DNA of 64,000 nucleotides from Charina bottae (lineage: Eukaryota; Chordata; Lepidosauria; Squamata; Charinaidae). Both the position numbers and the translations under genes were made by a program. Of the stretch, positions 1 to 9,665 are shown piece after piece (the stretch's first letter is position 1; each line of letters opens with the position of its first letter). The stretch lies in NCBI GenBank assembly GCA_023362775.1, contig JALMGJ010000006.1, positions 12,906,501-12,970,500 on the forward strand, written 5' to 3'. The notes beneath the pieces are model-generated. The model was given only the letters and a program-made list of their open reading frames with translations. It made no database searches and was not told the origin of the DNA.

Positions 1-99
1 GTAAACTCCGGGAGACAGTGGAGGACAGGAACGCCTGGCGTGCTATGGTCCATGAGGTCACGAAGAGTCGGACACGATTAAACGACTGAACAACAAAAA
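1..99 (+). mobile_element. RTE-BovB LINE 3' end, 5'-cut by window edge
   Basis: The sequence reads as the 3' terminus of a BovB retrotransposon. It carries the phrases GACAGTGGAGGACAGG and GAGTCGGACACGA, then CTGAACAACA and an A-rich tail. The same 3' end occurs at 13755-13857 (plus) and at 7466-7565 (minus). A hAT MITE is inserted right after the tail. The 5' part is outside the window. Confidence 0.88.
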
Positions 100-367
100 C
101 AGGGCTTTCCAAAGTTTTCCTGCGACACACCAACCGCCGTTGGTGTGTCGCCGCGGGAAAACCTGGAAGTGCTGCGGTTGTGGCAGCGCACAAAAACCCG
201 GAAGCGCTGCTGCCGCTTTCAGATTTTTGCGCGCCGCCGTTGGTGTGTCGCCGCGGGAAAACCCGGAAGCGCTGATGATGATCAGCGCTTCCGGATTGTG
301 TGGTGACACACCAGACTGTGTGTGGCGACACACTTTTGTGTTGCGACACACACTTTGGAAAGCTCTG
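100..367. mobile_element. hAT MITE, family with CAGRGCTTTCCAAAG termini (copy 1)
   Basis: Terminal inverted repeats begin CAGGGCTTTCCAAAG and end CTTTGGAAAGCTCTG. The GC-rich interior is built from repeated GGTGTGTCGCCGCGGGAAAA units, and it has no coding capacity. It sits on the BovB A-rich tail. The 8 bases on each side (92-99 and 368-375) do not match, so I see no target duplication for this copy, unlike copies 2 to 4. Confidence 0.75.
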
Positions 368-485
368 TTGTACTATGTAGAGATTGCGTCAAGCTTCACT
401 GAAACATACAATTTGACATACAAAAAGTGCCTATACTTTTGTGTGCAACTGTATGTCTTTTTCACTTCAGAGTGAAAGGCTAGGC

Positions 486-719
486 CAGAGCTTTCCAAAC
501 TTTTCATGTTGGTGACACACTTTTTAGACATGCATCATTTCGCGACACACTCTTACAGCAGGGCATCATTTCGCGACACACTCTTACAGCAGGGCACAAG
601 TCACGTACTAGGACCTGTGCGGAATCCTGGCAGGTCTCAGAGGCGGCAGCAGCCGTGACACACCCAGATACTGCAGCCGACACACTAACGTGTCCTGACA
701 CATAGTTTGGAAAGCTCTG
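486..719. mobile_element. hAT MITE, CAGAGCTTTCCAAAC family (copy 2)
   Basis: A 234-bp non-coding element with inverted ends CAGAGCTTTCCAAAC and GTTTGGAAAGCTCTG. It is flanked by a perfect 8-bp target duplication, GGCTAGGC, at 478-485 and 720-727, which identifies the hAT superfamily. It contains a 31-bp unit repeated in tandem (about 536-597, TTTCGCGACACACTCTTACA core). Confidence 0.9.
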
Positions 720-2465
720 GGCTAGGCATATGTTTTAAGGAGTTGGAATCCTTTTTACAATTTTTAAAAAATGTAAGGAATCAGACTTCTAAAGTGCACA
801 GTATTCATGGGCGCAGTGCTTCCTGCAGTTAGCACATTAAGGACCTCAGTTATACAACAGGTGTCCTCCACTTGGTCTTAGAGAATTCACAAGACTTTCA
901 AGCCAACATGGCTAATAGGAGTTTCTGGTCCAAACCTGTAGAATTCCAGTGGGGAGGCTAATTTTGTCTCTGTTGAATATGACACATAATTAAACTATTT
1001 AAATCTTGAGCAAAGATTTTGGTAGAACATCCAATGCTTCACAAGCGCTGCCCTATGTAACTCTTGGAACACAAAATCCCAAAGCAATCATCCTAAACAT
1101 CTGCAAGAAAACAACAAGGCTGAGAGCACCAGGGACTCCACAATCGTTCTATTCTTCCCCTGCCCACAAATTCTAAACCAGTGCAGAGACAAATATCAAA
1201 GCAGCCACCAACGTAATTTTAAAGTAGCTGTCTGTGGTTTTTTGAATACAACTAAGGGAATCCATTTTATCCTATTTGGTTAAATTAAATTGCTTTTTTT
1301 ACTTCTTGGGTAGCATTTAGGCATGCTTCACGAAGGTGACATCAAAATAGCCTGTTTTTGCCATCTGTTCCTATGCATAAGCCCATATATCATAAATGCA
1401 TCGGATTGTTTGTCACCCTCAAACTTTTACCTTACTGCAGATGAACACTACGCTGTAATGATTCATTCTTAACATTTAAAATGAGTCATTTAATGCTATG
1501 ATTATCACAAGTTTACCAACAAGAACAGCCCAGCACTCCGTTCCAAATAGGAAATTCTACCCACAGTCTTCTTCCAGAGTTATTCCCCAGCACCTGGTAT
1601 TTGGAAGCATGCTGGCTGACCCTGGAGGTAATCACCATTGACAGCCATTATAACCAATGGCGTCCATCTGCCAACTCCTCCAAAATCTCCACTGGGTAGC
1701 CTGGGGAATTCTCTTGAGCAGTTTTTTTTAGGGGGGAGGGGAGAGATTCTGTTGCATGATCAGAAATCCTTTTGTAGAAAACTGGATTTCAGCCCTGGGA
1801 AACTTCCATGAATTTGTTTAACCCTGTGCTAAAGTCATTATACCTCAAGGAAGTAAAATCTGTATTTTCACTATAAGCGGAGAGAAAATCTGTCTGATCT
1901 GTTAAATTCAAGTGCCCATGTGTGATTAAACTGATCTAAAATCTGTGTAACACTTCAGTAGATGTATAATAACCTTTAATCTTTTAACTAAGTAGTTTAT
2001 AAATGTCTGATTAACACAGAGAGTAGAATACATTTGCTTAACATGAATAATCATGACCATACAAGACATTTAGATAGATTTAACATGTGTATTATTTTTC
2101 TTGCTAAAAACAATTTTAATCAAGTTTACAAAACTCTGAACAAACCATTATTGCCTGAAAGTCATTGTCTCATCATGATCCATGTCCATCGTTACAGAAG
2201 GCTGTAGCACTGATTCTTCACAGAGGCTCTAATATCTCAGAAATCACTTTAAATTAATTGTAATAGCATATTTTAAATAATTCATTTCACTACCTCAACT
2301 TCTGACCTTTTAAAGGCAAATCCGCATTTTATTTCCTTTACTTGGAAAAAATACCGACATTTCATTGAAAGGACCTGCTGAGATCACTAAACACAGAAGA
2401 TAATCAGATCAGGAGAATGGCACTCCTGTTTACGTATAGCCAATGCCTTTTATATCTATCTAGTG

Positions 2466-2758
2466 CAGAGCTTTCCAAACTGTGTGTTGGGACACGTTAG
2501 TGTGTCAGCTGCAGTGTCTGGGTGTGTCGCGGCTGCTGCTGCTGCCTCCGAACCCTTCCAGGATTCCACGCAGGTCCTAGTGCCTGCCTTGTGCCTTGCT
2601 GCCTCCAAACCTGCTGTGATTCCAAGTAGGTCCTAGTGCCTGCCTTGTGCCCTGCTGTAAGAGTGTATTGTGAAATGATGCCCTGCTGTAAGGGTGTGTC
2701 GCGAAATGATGCATGTCTAAAAAGTGTGTCACCAACATGAAAAGTTTGGAAAGCTCTG
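2466..2758. mobile_element. hAT MITE, CAGAGCTTTCCAAAC family (copy 3)
   Basis: A 293-bp element with the same termini as copy 2, in inverted orientation relative to it. It is flanked by the perfect 8-bp duplication ATCTAGTG (2458-2465 and 2759-2766). The interior repeats CCTAGTGCCTGCCTTGTGCC units. No transposase is present. Confidence 0.9.
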
Positions 2759-5699
2759 ATCTAGTGGTTGGGACAGACAAAAAAGCTGCCTCCCATTCTG
2801 GCTGCATATTGCTGAAACCTGAACTTGAAAGCTAAATCTAAGCAGACCTTCGTATGAAGAAAATTAAGATAAAGACTCCTTCCCAGTTCTGCCATTCTGA
2901 TTTCCAAGTATTAATATACAGATTAAAGTTTCTACTCCATCTTGACCACAGATAAAGAAATGAGCTTTTTTTAAAATACATGATACTGGCAAGTCAGTCA
3001 TTTCAGACTCAGTTCTGCAAAATTCTTTATCTTTTTATACTTTATAAGAAAACATGTAATTCAAACCAAAAATTCAAGGCAGTTCCTGAGATAAAGGGAT
3101 GTGATAAGGGTGATCATTTCAGAGAAAATGTCCTATCCAAACAGTCTGAACTATTCTGGGAACTCCTTACTATATTGCCATGTTGGTTTCTCCAACATTA
3201 ATTCAAAGTAAGCCATCTAAGATACAGAGAGAAAAATTCAAAGTCATGCAAATTACTTTTGTATGAAATAGTACCTCAGAACTTTAGACCCTAACTTAAT
3301 TATGCAATCAGGTCAAATCCTGGAAGTAAACATCAGACCAAACAGCAACAAGAGCAGCTCAGATCAATCTGCATCTTCTAAGTCTATACAAAGAAAGCTT
3401 CATTTCCACCACAGTACCTACAATTTTCTTTTAACCTGCCTAAAAGCAATTAACCTTAAAGAATGTTAAAGAATGAAGTATTGTTAAAAATGAAGTAAAA
3501 CAAGTATTATTAGCTTGTATATATGAAGTCTCATTAGTATCAAAACAGAAGACTCCATGATGCTCTGTCTACATGCAATATGAAAATAAGAGCTGCTGGA
3601 TGAAAGCAAAGCATCAAAAAGTGTTAGAATATGTAATAATGGTCTTTTCTTCAGTTATAAAAGCTAAGCTTTACCTAGCTATCCATAGTGTCTAAAACAC
3701 CTCTCATGTAGGACATCACAAGGACTGAATCAAGTCAGTTTATCTTGGGACAATTTCCAAACAATATATAATAGAAACATTTACTCTGTGGTTCTTTATC
3801 CCAGGCTTTCCCACTGTGGCACTACCAGATGCACAGGGCATGTAATTCTCAGAATTCATAGGAAAGTCTAGGAGATACAACTGATAGGGGAAGGTTAGTT
3901 TGCTTTATGCAGCACTTATGAAAGTGTGACATTTAATCAAAAGCACATTTAACTAAACCATTTTGCCCAGATCCATTGCCCATTCAGTACCTGCTTTGCA
4001 TAAGCAAACATTAACCTTAATTTGAATAGGCAAATCTATATAAATCCAGCATAACTGACTTCCGAGAAGAATGTAACATTTATAATCATATTGGCAAATC
4101 ACTTTCAACATTGATGTAAACTGAAATGAAAAGTCATAAAGCCATTTAACTTGGCTATCTTTTTTCTCCTATAAAAGCAATGATTAATAATGGTAACAGA
4201 ATGCAACATGGACCTTCAGTCACTAGCTGCATCGCTCTCAGAATGTGCTAACAGTGTCACTGGCACCAGGGGCTTTAATTATCCTCAACAGAAAACTTTT
4301 ATTATGCCAGAATGAACATGTTCAAAACTAATCAGGAAGATTCACAACCCGCTATTTCAAAATAAAACACGATTACTATTATTAACTCCATGATACCATG
4401 TAAGTCATGAAAAATTCTCAACAGAGTTCCTTTTCTTCTGATACAGAAAGTGGAAGCTTTCAGGTTTTCCAAGGCCCTTCATCTGGCCCACTAGTAAACA
4501 CTGGGGGAGAAAAAGGGTCTCTGATGTTGAGCCCATGCAGGAAGAGGTGGGAAGAGGTAGCCGAACAGGCTGGCTGTATCAACTGTACAGTCCTTTTTCC
4601 AAAACACATTTGAAGTTGCAAATAATAAAAGTTAGAGAACAGGGTTTTATACTGCCCACCATGTATTTAGACATTGCAGAAGAAAAATGCATACCTATAT
4701 TACTGTATAAGTTAAAGTAACTTTTTTTGGGGGGGCGGGAAATCTACAATAGTTTAAATATTAGAGGTATGGCTTACTTTTTCAAAACTAAGCACAATTT
4801 AGGCATATTATCACTGAACTTTCCCAGAAGCTACACATCCACCCTGATTTTCTATAAGATTAAATGACACAAAGCCAGAAAGAGCCCAGCAATTTTTAGG
4901 GTGAAGGATATCTACCTTCAAGCCGTATGTTTGATCCTAAACCACAAATTTTGTTATATGTGCAGGACAGCTAAGTACTAATGTATGTTTCATGTTTCCT
5001 CTCTATTCAGCCACTTTTTTAGGAACCAAAGCAGCCTTCTGAACTTCAGCACTGGCTCACTCTTACAATTTCTGTTGAAATGTAATTCCCATTGGACAGA
5101 ATGCTGTTGTTTTAGTGACTAAATGGAGAACAGGTTTAAGTTAAAACAGTAATACGAATCACCCAGATGACTTTTTCATCTAATATTTACATCAGTATTC
5201 AGTTCTACTTGAATACAATTACCATTAAAAACTAAGAACATATGTACTAAAAAGACCCCGAGATTTTTTTAAAAGGATCTACTCTGGTAAAGACTACAGA
5301 ACTAAGAGGCTTAACATTAGAATATAAGCTGCTGTTATACACCTACCCTTTTGTTCAGAAACAAAACTGATTTTCATACATTGCATAAGCTCACTTGTAT
5401 TAGTAAATCCAGTACGCCTGATGCACACACATTCAGATATTTAATGTGACCTCACTGGGAAGGGGGGGGGGCAGAGTATGAATTACCTCATTCAACTATG
5501 ATGGAGGGGATTTTGACTTTAAAAAAACCTTCAAAGCTAAAACATCCATGTTTGATCAAATGGGGTACAAGAGGAGAGCGATGAGGGTCCACGAAACACC
5601 AAAGGGGGGGGCTAGAACATGTGCAGTTAAAAAGGGGGGGCTCGCCTCTTAAGGAGCGCCCCATGGCCCACATGGGGATGTAACACAACCCCCAAAGAG

Positions 5700-6740
5700 C
5701 GCGGACAAGGGGGAACTACAGCCCGGGGTTTGCGAGAGGGAGCAACAGGGGCGCCGCCGGCCCGCTACCGACCTGTCCTCGGAGTCCATCCGGCTCAACG
5801 GCTCCCCGTCGGAGGAGATTTCCAGGCTGCCCCTGCGGCCGCCCGACGTGGCACTGCAGGAGCTGCTGCCGCTGCCGCCGCTCCCCGTGCCGTAGCCCTC
5901 GTCCGCCCCGGCCGACACGCCGCCGCTGCCGCCCGCGTCCCCCTCTGCCGCCGCCGCCACCGGGGCCGCTTGCGCGGCCGCCGTCTCAGTCAAGCCGCCG
6001 CCGGAGCCGTCAGGCCCGCCGCCCGCCCCGCCGGAGCCGCCCTTGGCGTCGGCCTCGCTGCCGCCGGGGCTGAGCGAGCGGGCGTCGTCGGTGCAGCAGC
6101 CGCTGGAGGAGCCGGAGCTGCTGCCGGCCTCGGCCTCCTCCTCGTCGTCGTCCTCGTCCTCGGCGTCGTCGTCGTCGTCCTCGTCGTCGCCGTCCTCCTC
6201 CTCCTCCTCGTCGTCGCCGTCGCCGGCCTGGCTGGCGCTCTCCGGGCTGGGCTCCGACATGCTTTCCGCCCCTTCGCCGTTCAGCGCCGGCGGGGGTGGC
6301 TCGGCCTCCACTCCAGCCGCGGAGGAGGAGGCGGCGGCGGCGGCGGCGGCTTCGCCGTAGGCCGCCTCTTCGGCAGCGCCGCCGCCTGAGGGCGACGAGG
6401 AAGAGGAGGAGGAGGAGGAGGAGGAAGGAGGAGGCGGCGGCGGGACTGCGGGCGGCTCCGCCATGTCGCTCAGCTCGGCCGCCATGACGTCTGGGAGTCG
6501 CCGCGCCGCTCCTGCCCTTGGAGACTCAGAGCCAGCCCAGTGCGCGCGCACGTGTGCGTGCGTGCGGGGAGGAGGAGCCTGGGCCGATGAGGGGGCGCGG
6601 CTTCTCTTGCGGTTGCGGGCGGGCGCTCTGCGGCGCTGCGCGCGGTATGGAGGCCGCCTGCAGACAAAAGGGTTAGAAGGACTCGCGGAGCAGAGGAAGG
6701 GAGCGCATGCGTACCTGTATGCTGGCAGCCTCGTCACCTA
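5700..6740 (-). promoter_or_regulatory. AEBP2: CpG island and promoter region of AEBP2
   Basis: An abrupt change from AT-rich flanks to about 1 kb of very GC- and CpG-rich DNA that covers AEBP2 exon 1 and its upstream region. No TATA box is evident, as is usual for CpG-island promoters of broadly expressed chromatin genes. The transcription start cannot be placed from sequence alone but should lie at or above about 6490, upstream of the ATG at 6485 on the minus strand. A short hAT-like MITE (6743-6832) abuts the upstream edge. Confidence 0.75.
5773..6485 (-). CDS. AEBP2: AEBP2 exon 1: N-terminal region of zinc finger protein AEBP2 (PRC2 accessory subunit)
   Basis: AEBP2 is a nuclear accessory subunit of Polycomb repressive complex 2. 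It stabilises the complex and helps target it to chromatin. This exon codes 237 residues plus two bases of a split serine codon (AG|). The start MAAELSDMAE resembles human MAAAITDMAD. Other matches are SMSEPSPESASQAG (about residues 76-89) and, at the end, DEGYGTG, SATSGGRRGSLE and SSDGEPLSRMDSED. In between are polyproline, polyserine and polyalanine runs and a long Asp/Glu tract, all expected to be disordered. The ATG at 6485 has G at -3 and +4. The donor reads GAGGACAG|gtcggt. The frame stays open upstream of this ATG to 6737, so an N-terminal extension cannot be excluded. The C2H2 zinc fingers and the PRC2-binding C-terminus are encoded outside the window. PLEKHA5 lies upstream in the same orientation. 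Confidence 0.93.
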
Positions 6741-6742
6741 AC

Positions 6743-6832
6743 CAGTGTTTCTCAACGTCGGCAACTTTAAGAGGTGTGGAATTCTGGGAGTTGAAGTGCA
6801 CGCATCTTAGAGTTGCTGAGGTTGAGAAACCT
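6743..6832. mobile_element. short hAT MITE (CAGTGTTTCTCAACSTYGGC termini)
   Basis: A 90-bp near-palindrome. It begins CAGTGTTTCTCAACGTCGGC and ends with a decayed copy of the same terminus in inverse (GAGGTTGAGAAACC). It belongs to the family whose 42-bp ends bound the composite element at 29495-30825. No clear target duplication remains. It marks the upstream edge of the AEBP2 CpG island. Confidence 0.7.
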
Positions 6833-7129
6833 TGTTATAGATGACAGAAGATGGAACATATAATCGATATGTCTGACATATTCTTTTGAGTTTTCTTGGT
6901 AATGAATAAGAAGCTATTGTAAGAATTGAGATGGGAGAAACAGTGAAGTAGAATAAGAAAGAGGGAGATAAGAATGTATATACATGTATCTCTTTTTAGT
7001 AAATCTAAGAATGGTAGGACTGGAAGAGAGGACATTGGAGAATTGGAGAGTGGAATTCTAACTGAAATATGCTGATGATACTATTTTTTTAAATGAAAGA
7101 AAAGTCGTAAAAGATTTCATTTTTTTTCT

Positions 7130-7270
7130 TCCTAGCGTTTTTCCTGCAGATGCAAGGTCCACTTTTTCCGATCAACCGAATGTTGATCCATTGGTTGTGA
7201 CAGGAATTGACCGACTACCAAAGTCACCCAGCCGGCTTTCATGCCTAAGGCGGGACTAGAACTCTTAAAG
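7130..7270 (-). repeat. L2/MIR-like LINE or SINE fragment
   Basis: Contains the phrase GTCACCCAGCCGGCTTTCAT followed by GCCTAAGGCGGGACTAGAAC, which I recognise as a common ancient squamate interspersed repeat. A second piece is at 19381-19425. The exact family and strand cannot be settled by eye. Confidence 0.4.
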
Positions 7271-7344
7271 CTTTAAAACAAACTTTTTTTTCCCATAAAA
7301 GATTTCATTGAGAAAGTAAAAATGAAAAAAATAGTCTAATGTCA

Positions 7345-7465
7345 GATATGTTGATGAAGATTCTTAGTCATCCAGGTGGAATTGTCTGTCATGGCAACTG
7401 GATTTCTTTCTTTTGCTTGAAACGTTTCGCTGCTTGTCCAAGTAGCTTCTTCAGTCTGGGCAAAA
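7345..7465 (-). mobile_element. Penelope-like element 3' fragment with hammerhead-like motif
   Basis: This matches the terminal part of the PLE at 11943-12357 in the same orientation: CATCCAGGTGGAATT on the plus strand, then the GAAACG box, then the CTGAAGAAGC box on the minus strand. A candidate hammerhead core lies at 7425-7454. The fragment ends where the BovB 3' tail begins at 7466. I did not find the other half of the PLE beyond the BovB 5' end. Confidence 0.7.
7425..7454 (-). ncRNA. hammerhead-ribozyme-like core in PLE fragment
   Basis: On the minus strand CTGAAGA (7448-7454) fits the hammerhead box CUGANGA, and GAAA (7425-7428) fits the second box. Between them GCTACTT and AAGCAGC can pair with one mismatch around a GGAC loop, giving stem II. 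PLEs are known to carry minimal hammerheads. Stems I and III were not folded, so activity is unproven. Confidence 0.5.
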
Positions 7466-9478
7466 GTTGTTGTTGTTGTTCAGTCGTTTAGTCGTGTCCG
7501 ACTCTTCGTGACCCCATGGACCATAGCACACCAGGCCTTCCTGTCCTCCACTGTCACCCGGAGTTTACTCAAATTCATGTTCATTACATTGGTGATGCTA
7601 TCGAACCATCTCATCCTCTGCCGTCCCCTTCTCCTTTTGCCTTCAGTCTTTCCCAGCATCAGGGTCTTTTCCAGTGAGTCCTCTCTTCTCATTAGGTGGC
7701 CAAAGTATTTGAGCTTCAGCTTCAGCATCTGTCCTTCCAATGAGCAGTCAGGGTTGATTTCCTTTAGGACTGACTGATTTGACCTCCTTGCAGTCAAAGG
7801 GACTCTTAAGAGTCTTCTCCAGCACCACAGTTCGAAAGCATCAATTCTTCGGCACTCAGCCTTCCTTATGGTCCAACTCTCACAGCCATACATTACTACT
7901 GGGAAAACCATAGGTTTAATTATACGAACCTTTGTCGGCACGGTGATGTCTCTGCTTTTTAATATGCTGTCTAGGTTTGCCATAGCTTTCCTCCCAAGGA
8001 GCAAGCGTCTTTTAATTTCATGGCTGCAGTCACCGTCTGCGGTGATCTTGGAGCCCAAGAAAATAAAATCTGTCACTGCTTCCATTTCTTCCCCTTCTAT
8101 TTGCCAGGAAGTGATGGGACCAGATGCCATGATCTAAGTTTTTTTAATGTTGAGTTTCAAGCCAGCTTTTGCATTCTCCTCTTTCGCCCTCATCAAGAGG
8201 CTCTTTAGTTCCTCTTCACTTTCTGCCATTAGGGTGGTATCGTCTGCATATCTGAGGTTGTTGATATTTCTCCCAGCATTCTTAACTCCGGCTTGTGATT
8301 CATCCAGCCCGGCATTTCTCATGATGTACTCTGCATATCAGTTAAATAAGCAGGGTGATAATATACAGCCTTGTCGTACTCCTTTCCCAATTTTGAACCA
8401 ATCGGTTGTTCCATGTCTGGTTCTAATTGTTGGTTCTTGACCCGCATACAGGTTTCTCAGGAGACAGGTAAGGTGGTCTGGTACTCCCATCTCTTTAAGA
8501 ATTTGCCACAGTTTGTTGTGATCCACACAATCAAAGGCTTTAGCGTAGTCAATGAAGCAGAAGTAAATGTTTTTCTGGAACTCTCTTGCTTTTTCCATGA
8601 TCCAGCAAATGTTGGCAATCTGATCTCTAGTTCCTCTGCCTCTTCGAAACCCAGCTTGCACTTCTGGTAGTTCTTGGTTCACATACTGCTGAAGCCTAGC
8701 TTGTAGGATTTTGAGCATAACCTTGCCAGCATGTGAAGTGAGCGCAATTGTATGGTAGTTTGAACATTCTTTTGCATTGCCTTTCTTTGGAATTGGAACG
8801 TAAACTGGCCTTTTCCAATCCTGCGGCGACTGTTGAGTTTTCCAAATTTGTTGGCATATTGAGTGCAGCACTTTAACAGCATCATCTTTTAGGATTTTAC
8901 ATAGCTCAGCTGGGATACTGTCTTCTCCGCTAGCTTTGTTGTTAGTAATGCTTCCTAAGGCCCACTTGACTTCACTCTCTAGGATGTCCGGCTCAAGGTC
9001 AGTGACCACACTATCGTATTTATCAGGGACATTAAGATCTTTCTTGTATAGTTCTTCTGTATATTCTTGCCACCTCTTCTTAATTTCTTCTGCTTCTGTT
9101 AGGTCCCTGCCTTTTTTGTCCTTTATCATTCCCATCTTTGCACAAAATGTTCCCTTGATATCTCTGATTTTCTTGAAGAGATCTCTAGTCTTCCCCATTC
9201 TATTGTTTTCCTCTATTTCTTTGCATTGTTCATTTAAGAAGGCCTTCTTATCTCTCCTTGCTGTTCTCTGGAAATCTGAATTCAGTTGGTTATATCTTTC
9301 CCTTTCTTCCTTGCCTTTTGCTTTCCTTCTTTCCTCAGCTATTTGTAAAGCCTCATCAGACAGCCACTTTGCTTTCTTGCATTTCTTTTTCTTTGGGATG
9401 GTTTTAGTTGCTGCCTCCTGTACAATGTTACGAACCTCCATCCATAGTTCTTCAGGCACTCTGTCTACCAGATCTAAT
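7466..9478 (-). mobile_element. RTE-BovB LINE, 3' segment (reverse transcriptase)
   Basis: This is the 3' two-thirds of a BovB non-LTR retrotransposon, the part encoding reverse transcriptase, ending in an (AAC)n tail at 7466-7480. One reading frame runs from about 9476 to 7480. It carries PIPKKGN, CSNYHTIALTS, FIDYAKAFDCVDH, GVRQGCILSPCLFN and the catalytic YADD (YADDTTLMAES). Only two nonsense codons break it: TGA at 8338-8340 and TAG at 8134-8136. The DNA-binding tail with RRLLRVPLTARRSNQS follows. At 9478 the frame is cut by an L2 insertion, and the rest of the BovB resumes at 12892. It is a fairly young but inactive copy. Confidence 0.93.
7480..9459 (-). pseudogene. BovB reverse transcriptase ORF with two stop codons
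   Basis: A pseudogenised RTE-clade polyprotein segment of about 660 codons. The order is fingers/palm with the LDLVDRVPEELW lead-in, the KAFDCVDH motif, the RQGCILSP motif, a stop at 8338-8340, the YADDTTLM active site, a stop at 8134-8136, then the thumb and C-terminal region ending GVTKSRTRLND. Each stop is a single substitution in an otherwise continuous frame. The N-terminal endonuclease is represented only by the short piece at 12892-13056. Confidence 0.88.
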
Positions 9479-9665
9479 TTATTTATTTATTTATTTTATT
9501 CCCCGCCCATCTCCCATGCAAGGGACTCTGGGCGGGTTACAATAATTAAAATTTAAAAAATTTAAAAAACAATACAAAAAGAAGATATATAAAAATATAT
9601 CCAATATAAAATAAAATAAATAAAATCCAAGATGGCTTGAGGACCGTAGCACAGATCACCTACGG

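Larger units (their letters stand above)
1..5772 (-). other. AEBP2: AEBP2 intron 1 (partial)
   Basis: This stretch lies downstream (minus strand) of the AEBP2 exon 1 donor and runs off the window. I found no zinc-finger exon in it, so exon 2 lies beyond position 1. It contains a BovB 3' tail (1-99), three hAT MITEs (100-367, 486-719, 2466-2758) and otherwise AT-rich, apparently unique sequence. From about 2.8 to 5.7 kb I see no recognisable repeat or coding exon. Confidence 0.75.

Noticed and set aside
520..600. Short direct repeats that could suggest a CRISPR-like array
   Set aside because: Two adjacent copies only, no spacers, inside a hAT MITE with target duplication, and the DNA is vertebrate.
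5730..6389. Long plus-strand frames opposite AEBP2 exon 1
   Set aside because: Low-complexity Ala/Arg/Gly/Val translation of a GC-rich region. It is the antisense shadow of AEBP2, whose minus-strand frame matches known protein motifs.
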